64,000 nt of DNA, taken from NCBI GenBank assembly GCA_012064385.1, contig QRDG01000027.1:853075-917074 (forward strand), read 5' to 3'. The notes under the pieces were generated by a model. It was given only the letters and a program-made list of their open reading frames with translations. It was not told the origin of the DNA and did no database searches. Of this stretch, positions 21,966 through 33,100 are shown in pieces (the stretch's first letter is position 1; every line of letters begins with the position of its first letter). Made by a program: the position numbers and the translations under genes. The stretch is from Puccinellia tenuiflora. Taxonomy: Eukaryota > Streptophyta > Magnoliopsida > Poales > Poaceae.

Positions 21966-22774
21966 TGCAACTAATATAAATTGTATGTCTAAAATTATCA
22001 GAAAAATGAAAGTAATATTAATATGCCATGTTCATCCATGTTTGCATCATGTAGGTTGCACATTAGTTGGGTTTTGTATATCACCTAAATAAATACATAT
22101 GGAATGTGTTGGTATTAATTTAAAATAATGCCCTATTCCAATTAATTGTGATTAGCTCACCCATGCCTTGTTCCTCCTTGTTAAATCAACATTTAATTTT
22201 GATGGTTAGAAAAATAACTTTAACCCTATAATTCAATGTCGGAATCTCAATTCAGTTTAATTGGCTTAAGTGCATCATCTCATGTTTTACTATGTCATGC
22301 ATGCATTGCATCAACATGCCAGTTCTTTTGCCGTAGTGTAAGATGCATCTTTTCCGTTGCCAGTGTTCGTTGCTTCTTCGTGGATAGGACGTTGAGTTGA
22401 TGTGAGCAACGACAGGTTCTGCTACCTCTACCGGATTGCAGGCAAGCACTACTCACTTGCTATCTTTGCTTGCTTTCCGTCTCCTATCTTTTGTTCCTTG
22501 CTAGCCCTATGTTACGATGCTTGTATCCCGATCCTATTTGCATGTTTACCTGACAGCCATGATATAGCCACACCTCCACATCCTATTAAGTTGTTGTTTG
22601 TTTACCTTGTTGGCCTTTGCGATTCGTAGAGCATGCTTAGATTTGTTTTGCTCGAATCTTGTTGTAGTCATTCTTTAATATGATAGTTGGGCTTAATTCA
22701 CATGATAATCTATAATGTTTGGCGATGGGAATAATTAATAAAGATAAGGCACCGGCAGAAAGCCAATTGCGTGT
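21963..22774 (+). repeat. element P 3' LTR, second part (after the LINE)
   Basis: It resumes with the target duplication and continues P LTR sequence that matches about 10167 to 10300 and then 10860 to 11475 of the 5' LTR. It stops at 22774, where a chromovirus LTR begins. The remainder of this LTR is not in the window. Confidence 0.85.
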
Positions 22775-23836
22775 TGATGCAGCCCCACGTATGGACAACG
22801 TCGTGACCGAGACACCCACGGGGCCAATAACAAGATCAAGAGACAAGGCTATACAAGACAAGGTGAAATCACTCCTATCTCATCGTCAACTCGATCCTCC
22901 CATGAATGGCTTACTACCTCAAGCAAATGTGCTTTGTATTCTCAGGTTTGAAGCCAACGGCAGCTGCCAAGTGGACATGGAAGACGGAGGCCGAGACGAT
23001 GTGAAGATCTGCGAAGAGTACCAGGCAGCGGTACTACCGCCAGGAGAGGGCGGTACTACCGCTGGCACACCCCAGGCCACAGACACGCCCCAGGAGCGGT
23101 ACTACCGCCAAGCGCCAGCGATACTACCGCCAAGTGCCAGGTTCCGATAGTACCGCTGGAGGTACCGGGACTGGTACTGGGGAGGCCCCTAAACATACTG
23201 CATACCCTCTCGGTATCCGGCCAGTACCTGTCACGTTCTACCGCTCGAAAAGGATTTCGGACGATACTCAACCCGGTACTACCGCTGGGCCACTGGTACT
23301 ACCGCTGCTGTTCCAGGAGCGGTACTACCGCTGGGTCACCGGTACTACCGCTGCCTGCGTGTAGAAAAGTGAATATTCCTTGTATCCCTCCTCCCCACCT
23401 ACCCTTTAGCCTTAGACTATAAATACCTCCCTCCGTTTCAGATCTAGGGTCAGACTGAATTTAAGACTTGAGAGCCATGCTCCTCCTCTCGTTGCTAGGG
23501 TTCCTCTTTGAGGATGGATCTTGTTGTTACTACTCTTTCACTGAGGTGTCTCTAGTAGTGCAAACCAATCTTTCACTGCGGTAATTCTATTGGATCGGTG
23601 GACCGGCCGGTAAGAGCAATCGGTTACAATAAGAGTAAGATTGGCTTTGATTCTTCGATCCAAAGGCTTCTCTTGTGAGGGTTGTTGTTGGGTGGAGATC
23701 CTTGCAGGTTTTGCTAGTTATCCCCCTTGATTTGCCCACGAATTTCCCCCTTTTCCCCCTCGTGTTTATCCGTGTTCTTCGTGTTCATCCCCTTTTTCCC
23801 CCTCAAATCCGTGAAGATCGAGCCAACCCTACATCA
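22775..23836 (+). repeat. C1 5' LTR, contains a copy of the polyprotein C-terminus
   Basis: It starts TGATG and ends CATCA, with a PBS two bases later (1062 bp). Its first ~370 bp are open in one frame and encode the type of C-terminal tail seen in CRM-like polyproteins, with GPITRSRDKA near 22820-22860. This fits elements whose polyprotein end overlaps the 3' LTR, so the 5' LTR carries an untranslated copy. It also holds about nine imperfect GGTACTACCGC motifs (about 23030-23360) and a TATA box CTATAAATA (23417-23425). Confidence 0.72.
23417..23425 (+). promoter_or_regulatory. TATA box of the C1 LTR
   Basis: CTATAAATA is followed about 30 bp later by a likely start region. It lies about 410 bp before the LTR end, a normal layout for U3-R-U5. 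Confidence 0.55.
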
Positions 23837-24939
23837 TATGGTATCAAGAGCAAGGGTTTCCACGGATTTGGATCGTGTTTCCACATTTTCTTAGCCCTTT
23901 TTCCACAAACATTTTTCTTTCCCATACCAAATTCAAAAATTCACAAAAAAATAAAATAGCCCATATGGATTTCGTTCGATCTCTCTATTTGGTGAGCGAT
24001 TTGTGGTTTTGATCCACGGATCTAGTGCTTAAGACCTTTCCCCGCTTTCCTTTGGTGTTCCCTTGAGCCAATTTGGCCCATTTTTGTCGGATTGAAGATT
24101 TTTTTAAGTCAATTTCCGCTCCCTGTTCGAGCAGCCCGTGCAGTTTCGGGACCAGCGGTACTACCGCCAGCGCAGTGGTACTACCGCTAGACCGTTTCTT
24201 CACCGACTTGAGCTTTGTGCCGCCCCCTCGCTACCTCGATGCAACCAAAGGTATAACTTGCGACACATCCCTTTCCTTTCCACGAAACTTTTTTTCCTAG
24301 GAGCTAGCTCTTCAAAGTGTGAGCATTGCACTCATGTGACACCAAGTGGGCATTCAACTTGTAGCGGACTTGGCTTGGGCAAAAGTATAACGCAAAAGAG
24401 GAATAGAAAAGAATAAAAAAAGAGAAAAGAGAAAAGCCGAGCCGTGATCCTAGTCCTCCTTACCACATCAAAGCGCCAATATCTAATAGAGAAACATGTC
24501 CACTTGTGCAAATCGGGTGCTCCCTTCTATACACTTGAGCTAGATGTCCTTCGAGCGGTGGTGCGGCACGAGCGTAGTCTTTGTTAGGTCCAAGTTGCTC
24601 ATCCCCATAGTCGCACCATCCACGTTTATCTCCACGTGTGAGTTTCCGTTGTTTCTTGGATTGTGTGGTTAGTCTCTTTTGCTTCTTGATCTTTGTGGTT
24701 ATACTCCACTTGTTGCAATAGCCTTATCATTTGCTTCGTTTCGATTTCTTGCCACTTTGCCATACCTAAGCTCCTCATAAGTGTGTGTGCGATTCGCTTT
24801 TGAATTGCTAATCAAACCACTCTTAATCTTTTGATACCTTTGTCTCGGAAGGCGAGTCCACTTGTCCAATACTCTCAACCAAAGGTAAGAACGGTTATTA
24901 GCCACCACATACTCAACATATCACTTGTGTTGTCTTATC
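23837..24939 (+). other. C1 PBS and untranslated leader
   Basis: TGGTATCAAGAGC (23839-23851) resembles the initiator-Met tRNA primer site TGGTATCAGAGC with one extra A. About 1.1 kb of leader follows, without a supported ORF, including two more GGTACTACCGC motifs at about 24157-24187. Gag begins at the ATG at 24940. Confidence 0.7.
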
Positions 24940-27900
24940 ATGGCTAGGGAAGAGCAAGACGCCGGCATGAGCAAGCAAGAGGAGGCTCTCAAGAGGTACA
25001 TCGATGACAACTTACGCCTCTATGAGGAGCGCACTACTAGGAAACTCGCTATAGGTGGAAACTGATTTTGTGGCACACCAAATAGCCATGCGCCACAGAA
25101 ATCGTTTACCCGGTTGGACTTTTCTCAGATTCTCAAAATTCCAAAAGAAAAAAAGTTATGGCCGTTTGAAATTTTTTTCCTGCAAAAAAAAAATCAAACA
25201 AAAATAGAAAAGACAATTCTATGGCGCATGGGGCCACATGCGCCACAGAAATGTTGGGCGGGATTCGAATTTTTGAATCCCACCGGCACCCCCTTCTCTC
25301 CCTCTCTTTTCCCCTTCTCTCCTCCACTTCTCCCTCCACTTCTCCTCTCCCCTTCTCCTCTCCTCCACTTCTCCTCTCCCCTTCTCCACTTCTCCTCTCC
25401 CCTTCTCCTCCCTCCTCCTTCTCTTCTCCTCTCCTCTCCTCCACATCTTCTCTCCTCCTCCTCCTCCTCCTCCTCCACCTCCACCTCCACCTCCGGCGAC
25501 CTCCTCCACAACCCCGGCGACCTCCTCCACCACCCCGGCGACCTCCACCTCCGGCGACCTCCTCCACCACCCCGGCGACCTCCACCTCCGCGAGCTCCTC
25601 CACCACCCCGATGACCTCCTCCTCCACCTCCACCTCCACCTCCGGCGACCTCCACCTCCGGCGACCTCCTCCTCCACCTCCACCTCCACCTCCGGCGACC
25701 TCCACCTCCGGCCACCTCCGGCGACCTCCGGAGACCTCCTCCTCCACCCCGGCGACCTCCACCTCCGGCGACCCCCTCCTCCACCCATGGCAACACGGCC
25801 TCCGACGAGCGACGAAATTCCGGCAAAATTCCGGCGGCTAGATCCAGATCTAGATCTGGCCGCCCTTTTTTTTTGAAATGCAAAAAAAATTCCGTGGCGC
25901 ATGGCACATTGGGTGCGCCATTGAAATATTTCTGTGGCGCACGGTTATGGGTGCGCCACAGAATCTTTGCATTTTTGTGGTGCACCACCGGCGTGCACCA
26001 CAGAAAAATAATTTAGTGGTGACGTATTTGTGGCGCATCCCACCTTTTCTAGAATGCGCCACAGAATTCCAAAAAGGTGCGCCACAGATAGCAGTTTTCC
26101 TAGTAGTGGCGCCATCATGCCGCGCAACGTGAAAACAATGAGCGTTTCGCTCAAATCCAAGATTCAATGAGCAAGCTTCTCGAACGAGATCATAGTCTCT
26201 CTTCAAGGTCAAGCTCGCGAAGTTATGACCGCTCCACCGCAAGAAGCCACGCACGGAGTGAGAATGATCAAGGATACCGTCATCGCCAAGAGATGCCTCA
26301 TCAACAAGTGAACTTGGATCCTCAACAACATCAAGATCGCCATTGTCAAGAGATACCAATCCCAAATGCTAACTTGGATCCCCCACACCTCCATGAGGAT
26401 AATCGACATCATCATCATGACCTACCTCCACATCGAGCCCACCGAGTGCCATTGGCCGACAATCATGTTGATCTTGAAGACGATGAGAATTATGTTCCCC
26501 GTCACCAACCAAGGCATCATCACCAAGACCGCCATCGCCACCATGATGATGATGTTGATGAGGAGCGCACACCACATTTCAATCCTCCCAAGCTTGTCAT
26601 TCCAAAGTTCCATGGCACCAACGAACCGGAGGACTACATTGCATGGGAATCGAAGGTCTCCAAACTATTTTGCGTCTGCAAGTTGCCACAAGAAAAACGG
26701 GTTGACCTCGCCTCTCTAGAATTCGAAGGCTATGCAACTATGGTGGGAACAACTCCAAGCCTCATTTGAAGACCCAATCGACAGATGGAATGACATGAAG
26801 AAGAAAATGCACAGGCGTTTTGTGCCACATCACTATGCGCGTGATTTGTACAAGAAGTTACAAGAGCTCAAACAAGGCCTCAAGACTGTTGACGAGTACT
26901 ACAAGGAGATGTAGTCAACTCTCTCTCGCGCACACATTGTTGAGTCCGAGGAACAATCAATGGCATGTTTCTTGAATGGCCTCACGTACCCCATAAAGAA
27001 GATAGTGGAATTTCAACCTTACGAGAACCTTGTCGAGCTAGTGCATCAAGCCATGAAGGCCGAGCGCGATATCGTGGAAGAGCTCAAGTACGTCAAGGCC
27101 AAGGCCTTCTTTGCCACCAAAGCTTCATCATCTACACAACCCATGGCTCAAGCCCACCCTCAAGGCAGTGTCAAAGGTGCTACAACTCAACCTCCAACCA
27201 CCCTCAAGAATACGGCATCCTCACCCCAAGCAGCCAAGTCATATACCACTTGCTACAAGTGCGGAGGGCAAGGGCACAAGTCATTTGAGTGCACCAACAA
27301 GAAGGTGATGATCATCAATAACAATGGAGACTATGAGTACATCTATTGTGATGGTGATCCCAACCCCACACTAGTTGTCACTCGAGTCTTGACTACAAAC
27401 AACCAAGGTGATGACGCTCAACGATGCAACTTGTTTCAAACAAAGGCCGGCATCAATGGCAAATCAATCAAGGTAATCATTGATGGTGGGAGTTGTCACA
27501 ACTTGGCAAGCAAGGAGCTATGCGAGAAACTCAACTTGACGTACAAGAAGCACCCCAATATTTACCATGTGTAGTGGCTTATTGACTCCGGCACCGTGAA
27601 GATTCAACACACGGTTCAAGTATCCTTCAAGATTGGCTCTTACGAGGACACGGTGGATTGTGATATGATTCCAATGTCGGTTTTCAACTTACTTCTTGGC
27701 CTTCCTTGGCAATTTGACAAGGCCGTCACTCATGATGGGCGAACCAACTACTATAGCTTCAAATGGAACAATAAGATCCTAGTGCTCCGCCCAATGACTC
27801 CAAGCCAAATTATTGCCGACAATGCCAAGACACTTGTGAGAGCGCAACAAAAACAATCCTCTAGTGAGTTGAGTGGTGAGAGAGAGAACCACATTCATGT

Positions 27901-29252
27901 GAGTGAGAGCCACAAGCCAAATATGAGTGAGAAAGGGAAAAGAGTGAGTCCCGGCGTAGTCTTATTAGCCACCAAAAGTGAGATGAGGGAAGTGAGAGCA
28001 AACCCATCCACTTTCCACATCATGCTCTTATGCAAAGGAGATGGCAAAGATACTAACGACTTAACCCAAGTTCCTCCGCCTATGTTGTCTATTTTGCAGG
28101 AATTCGAAGATGTCTTTCCGGATGAGCTCCCTCAAGGACTCCCTCCCCTACGTGGAATCGAGCATCGCATCGATCTCATTCCCGGCGCCCCTCTACCCAA
28201 TAGAGCGCCATACTGTACCAAGCCCGAGGAGACAAAGGAGATTGATCGCCAAATTCAAGAACTCCTCGCCAAGGGACATGTTCGTGAAAGCTTGAGTCCG
28301 TGCGCCGTTCCGGTCATCCTCGTCCCCAAGCAAGACGACACATTGCGCATGTGCATGGATTGCCGTCCCATCAACAATATCATGGTGAGGTATCGACATC
28401 CCATTCCCCGCCTTGATGACATGTTAGATGAGCTTAGTGGTGCCACTATTTTCTCCAAGATCGATTTGAAAAGTGGCTACCACCAAATTCGTATGCATGA
28501 AGGAGATGAATGGAAAACGGCTTTCAAAACTAAACTTGGTCTTTATGAATGGCTTGTGATGCCCTTTGGCCTTTCCAAATGCCCCTTCCACTTTTATGCA
28601 TCTTATGAATCACGTCTTGCGCACCTTCATTGGCAAGTTCGTGGTTGTTTACTTTGATGGCATCCTTGTTTATAGCAAATCCTTGCATGAACATGTCAAC
28701 CATGTGAAACAAGTTTTGTTGGCCCTTCATAATGCTTCCCTCTTTGCCAACCTCAAGAAATGCACCTTTTGCACCGACAAGCTTGTGTTTTTGGGTTATG
28801 TGGTTTCTTCCAAAGGGATTGAAGTTGACACCTCTAAGATTGCGGCCATCACCAATTGACCACCGCCAACTAATCTTGTTCAACTTCGTAGTGCCCTTGG
28901 CTTGTTTGGGTTTACCGTCGATTTGTGAAAGATTCTAGCACAATTTCTTGCCCTTTGAATGAGCTTACCAAAAAGAATGTACCCTTCATTTGGGGCAATG
29001 CTAAAGAATCGGCTTTCAATGAACTCAAGAAGAGATTGACCGAAACTCCTTTACTTGCCTTGCCGTATTTCTCGAAAACTTTCGAACTTGAATGTGATGC
29101 TAGTGGCCTTGGCATCGGTGGCGTTCTCATGCAATGTGGCCGTCCCGTAGCCTACTATAGCGAGAAACTAGATGGTGCTCGCCTAAACTACCAAATTTAC
29201 GACAAGGAATTATATGCCTTAGTCCGTGTTTTGGAAGTTTGGCAACACTACA
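24940..29252 (+). pseudogene. C1 gag-pol polyprotein, interrupted and decayed
   Basis: Polyprotein of a CRM-like chromovirus. Gag starts at 24940 (MAREEQD) and is split after 25031 by a CACTA element; it resumes at 26109 in the same frame. His/Asp/Arg-rich linker (about 26300-26580), gag core, frameshift near 26733, TAG at 26912, CCHC zinc knuckle CYKCGGQGHKSFEC (about 27250-27292), protease IIDGGSC (about 27478), TAG at about 27572, then RT (DMLDELSGA.., SKIDLKSGYHQ at about 28452). A frameshift near 28580 follows. The RT active site reads YFDG (28650-28661) instead of YXDD, so one catalytic Asp is lost. TGA at about 28857 and another shift near 28915 come before RNase H (ECDASG at about 29093). 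Coding is cut at 29252 by element C2, just after the WQHY motif. Confidence 0.85.
25032..26108. mobile_element. short non-autonomous CACTA transposon
   Basis: Ends are CACTACTAGGAAACTCGCTAT on the left and, reading inward from the right, CACTACTAGGAAAACTGCTAT, an imperfect terminal inverted repeat of the CACTA class. It is flanked by GCG on both sides (25029-25031 and 26109-26111), the 3-bp target duplication typical of this superfamily. Removing it with one GCG keeps the surrounding gag in frame. There is no transposase. Inside are repeated TGTGGCGCA/TGCGCCACA motifs near both ends (about 25070-25255 and 25880-26090) and a ~500-bp simple-sequence block (CTCC and CTCCACCTCCGGCGAC repeats, about 25290-25790). 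Length is 1077 bp. Confidence 0.93.
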
Positions 29253-30175
29253 TGATAAGGGGTGGCCCGATCTTCTCAATGAGCGGTGGTAGATGGATGA
29301 TGAAGGTAGATAACTTGTGAGAATCCGACGAACTCTCCGGCTGCTCCCCTGTTGCCAACGCAACAGTTCTTCAACCCAATGGATATTCGCGACGCCTCAC
29401 ACCGATGCAACGTAGCCGCCGGCCATGAAGCGGTTTCTACGATCTACTAATTCCCAATGGAACAACAGATCACACTCAAACTTTGGTAGCAATAACCTCC
29501 AGATCGAAGCAAGTGGTGGGGTGAATTCCTGATCGAAGCAAAGAGGAATTCTAGTATAGATGAATGCTTATCAATCCAATCTAGGGTTCTAGCAAAAATG
29601 TGGTCTAACCTCTCTACAACCGCCGGCCCTAGCTATATAAAGGGGGCCAACCGACCTACTCGAAAACCTAACTTGGTTTGGACTCAAACGGATACAAACC
29701 GACCCAAAAGTAGGTTCGGCCCAAAAACTGGCGCGTAGGCCGGGGCAAGGCCGGGCTAGGATTTGCATGGCACAGCCTAGCCGGCTTGGCCGGGCTGAGG
29801 CCGGCCGCTTCAGGCGCCTGGCCAGCCTAGGCCGGGCTGAGGCCGGCCTTCCTGTGGATGAGAGGCCGGGGGCTTCGGGTGCCTGCCCGGCCTAGGCCGG
29901 TCTGAGGCCAGCCTTCCTGCGAGTTGGAGGCCGGGAGCTTCGGGTGCATGCCCGGCCTAGGCCGGGCTGTGGCCGGCCTTCCAGCGACTTGGAGGCCGGA
30001 AGCTTCGGGTCCCTGGCCGGCCTGGCTGGGCTGAGGTCGGCCCAAGGCCGGGCTGTCTGAACTCTCTTCGTCATACTTCCTTGCGCATTCCTCCCGCTCC
30101 TCCCTCGTGCCATAGGTGACGTCGTACTCCGATTCTTCTTGCTCCTCTGGTCCTCCTCCAATGTTTGTGTTATCA
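29253..30175 (-). repeat. C2 3' LTR
   Basis: On the minus strand it starts TGATAACAC (30175) and ends CCCCTTATCA (29253), with a 6-bp perfect inverted end (TGATAA/TTATCA), 923 bp. A TATA box CTTTATATAGC is near 29646-29636. The polyprotein frame runs into it and stops at 29827. There is no convincing polypurine tract just upstream, so the outer boundary rests on the inverted ends and on analogy with CRM elements. Confidence 0.72.
29720..30060 (-). repeat. GC-rich minisatellite of ~64-66-bp units in the C2 LTR
   Basis: GGCCTAGGCCGGGCTGAGGCCGGCC and relatives recur at about 29828, 29894 and 29958, with partial units on both sides. On the minus strand it is read in frame as the Pro/Gly/Arg/Ala-rich C-terminus of the polyprotein. 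Confidence 0.85.
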
Positions 30176-33100
30176 ACAACACTAATCATACACAAGTGCA
30201 TAGACTTAGGTAGTATAAAATTCTCATTATCACAAACATCATAGTCGACTAAGAGTGAGTTCACCTGTTGTCCAAGTAACTTGGCACGGGCTCTTGTCAT
30301 CGGTCCAATCCTCACTTCATTGGGTTTGTCTTGAGCAGCAACTTCATCAATAGAAGAAAATGGTAAAGGACTAGGGATGTCCTCATCATCCTCCCCCCCA
30401 TGAAAAGGCGTCGACCTCGACGTGTCAAGGTCTTCTCCAGCATATGGCGTCAAATCAGCAACATTGAAAGTATCACTGACACGAAACTCAGTTGTAGGAA
30501 GATCTATCTTGTATGCATTATCATTTATCTTGGCAAGAACCTTGAATTGACCATCACCCCACGGCATCAACTTGGACTTGCGCTGAACAGGAAATCTGTC
30601 TTTACGAAAGTGCACCCAAACCATGTCACCGGGCTGTAAGATCACCTCCTTTCTCTTCTTGTTGACACGAGCTGCATTGTACTTGCCTTTCTTCTCAATT
30701 GCCTCTTTAGTCTTCTCATGTATCTTCCTCGCAAAATCTGCACGCTTCGATGCCTCCATGTTGACTCTCTCATGTAATGGAAGCGGCAGCAAGTCAAGTG
30801 GAGTAATGGGTTTGAAACCATACACCACCTCAAACGGACATAGTTGTGTGGTAGAATGTACCGCCCTGTTATATGCAAACTCCACATGCGGCAAACAGTC
30901 TTCCCACTCACGCAAGTTCTTCTTAATCATGGCTCCCAGCAACGTTGAAAGTGTGCGATTCACCACCTCCGTTTGGCCATCAGTTTGGGGATGACAAGTG
31001 GTACTAAATAGCAGCTTCGTTCCCAGCTTGCCCCAAAGTGTCGTCCAAAATTAACTCATGAACTTGACATCTCGATCAGAAACAATCGTCTTGGGTACTC
31101 CATGTAAGCGCACGATGTCCCTGAAAAACAGATTAGCAATATGCGACGCATCGTCGCTTTTGTGGCAGGCAATAAAGTGTGACATCTTAGAAAAACGATC
31201 CACTACCACAAAAATAGAATCATGTCCTCTCCTGGTTCTAGGCAAACCTAACACAAAATCCATGCTTATGTCCTCCCATGGAATTGTAGGTGCAGGAAGA
31301 GGAGTATACAAACCATGAGGCTTCAACTTGGACTTTGCCTTGTTGCAAGTGATGCAACGCTTAACAAACCTGTCCACATCCTGCCTCATCCTTGGCCAAT
31401 AAAAGTGATCAGCCAACATCAGTAACGTCTTCTCACGTCCAAAGTGTCCCATCAAACCGCCACCATGAGATTCTTGCAATAACAGCAAACGCACGGACGA
31501 TTCTGGCACACATAATTTGTTAGCTCTAAACAAGTATCAATCATGCATATGGTATTTTTCCCAAGCTTTCACATCAGAACACTTAGCAAAAGGCATGGAA
31601 AAATCAGTATCATTAGCATATAAATCATGCAAACTCTCTAAACCAGGAACTTTAACATCTAAATGTGTCAAAAGCATGTTTTTCCTAGAGAGTGCATCTG
31701 CAACCACGTTTTCTTTGCCTTTCTTATACTTAATAATGTATGGGAAGGATTCAATGAACTCAACCCATTTAGCATGATGTTTATTCAAGTTAGATTGGCA
31801 CTTCAAATACTTCAAAGCTTCATGATCAGAATGTATGATAAATTCTTTTGGCCACAAATAATGTTTCCAAACCTCAAGAACACGAACAAGCGCACACAAT
31901 TCTTTATCATAAACAGGATAGTTCAATTGGGCACCATTTAATTTCTCCGAAAAATATGCAATTGGTTTACCCTCTTGCATCAACACACCTCCTATTCCAA
32001 TGCCACTAGCATCACATTCAATATCAAATTGCTTATTGAAATCAGGAAGCATAAGCAAAGGTGCAGAAATTAAACGACGTTTCAGCTCATCAAAAGCAGC
32101 GTCCTGGGCTGCGCCCCAAACAAACTCAACACCTTTTTAGTTAAATCATTCAAAGGTGCAGCAATAGAACTGAAGTCTTTCACAAAACGTCAATAAAATC
32201 CAGCAAGACCAAGAAAGCTTCTTATCTGACTATATTCATGTGAATAGGCCAATTTTTAATTGCTTCAATTTTAGATTCATCAACCTCTACTCCATGATTA
32301 GAAACAACAAAACCCAGAAATATGACCTTATCTTTGCAAAATGTGCATTTAGCAAGATTACCATACAGCTTATTTTCACGCAACACTTGCAAAACTTGTC
32401 TAATATGATCAGTATGTGCAGATTCATTGCATATATAAATCAATATATAATCAAAATAGACTACCACTAATTTACCAATGAAATGCCTCAAAACATGATT
32501 CATCAATCTCATGAAAGTACTAGGTGCATTAGTTAAGCCAAAAGGCATCACTAACCACTCATATAAACTGCATTTTGTTTTAAAGGCAGTTTTCCATTCA
32601 TCTCCTTCTTTCATCCTAATTTGATGATAACCACTACGCAAATCAATTTTAGAGAAAATAACAGCACCACTTAATTCGTCTAACATGTCATCCAAACGGG
32701 GAATAGGGTGTCTATAACGAATAGTGATGTTATTTCTCGCTCTACAATCTACGCACATGCGCCAAGTACCATCTTTCTTAGGAACCAAAATGACAGGAAC
32801 CGCACAAGGACTTAAGCTCACACGAATATACCCTTTGTCAAGAAGCTCTTGAACTTGTCACTGTATCTCCTTTGTCTCCTCCGGGTTGGTCCTATAGGGA
32901 GCTCGGTTTGGAAGCATTGCGCCGGGAATCAAGTCAATTTGATGTTCAATACCCCGCAATGGAGGCAAACCAGCGGGCACTTCCTCCGGAAAAACGTCAC
33001 CAAATTCCTGCAAAACATTAGAAACACCAATAGAGAGAGGGGTCATGTCGTTAGAAACAAGAATTTCCCCCTTGCACACAAGCACAAGAGGTACTAGAGT

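Larger units (their letters stand above)
8726..22774 (+). mobile_element. element P: non-coding LTR retrotransposon with giant LTRs, carrying a LINE
   Basis: Plus-strand order: 5' LTR 8726-12785, tRNA-iMet PBS 12789-12800, internal domain 12786-13273 (488 bp), and 3' LTR from 13274. A LINE splits the 3' LTR at 14725/14726, and a chromovirus (C1) cuts it at 22774/22775. There is no gag or pol. The 5' LTR starts TTTAACATC instead of TGTAACATC, so its terminal base is decayed. By eye the first ~250 bp of the two LTRs differ at roughly 15-20 positions, which points to an old insertion. Confidence 0.78.
22775..29252 (+). mobile_element. C1: CRM-like chromovirus (Ty3/gypsy), decayed
   Basis: Plus-strand order: 5' LTR 22775-23836, PBS 23839-23851, a ~1.1-kb leader, then gag, protease, RT and the start of RNase H, where a minus-strand element (C2) inserted at 29252/29253. 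A CACTA element sits in gag. The protease and RT wording (e.g. IIDGGSC, the RT-RNase H region) and an LTR that carries polyprotein C-terminal coding resemble the CRM branch of chromoviruses. Its integrase and 3' LTR are not in the window. Stops and frameshifts show it is dead. Confidence 0.8.

Noticed and set aside
22719..23836. Possible tandem retrotransposon with a shared LTR (polyprotein tail, then LTR, then PBS).
   Set aside because: The tail lies inside an LTR bounded by TGATG and CATCA, so the simpler reading is a CRM-like 5' LTR that carries a copy of the C-terminal coding.
25133..25988. Long Gly/Arg/Glu-rich (minus) and Ser/Pro-rich (plus) ORFs.
   Set aside because: They are translations of the CTCC and CTCCACCTCCGGCGAC simple repeats in the CACTA element; several frames are open at once and none has a start context or domain.
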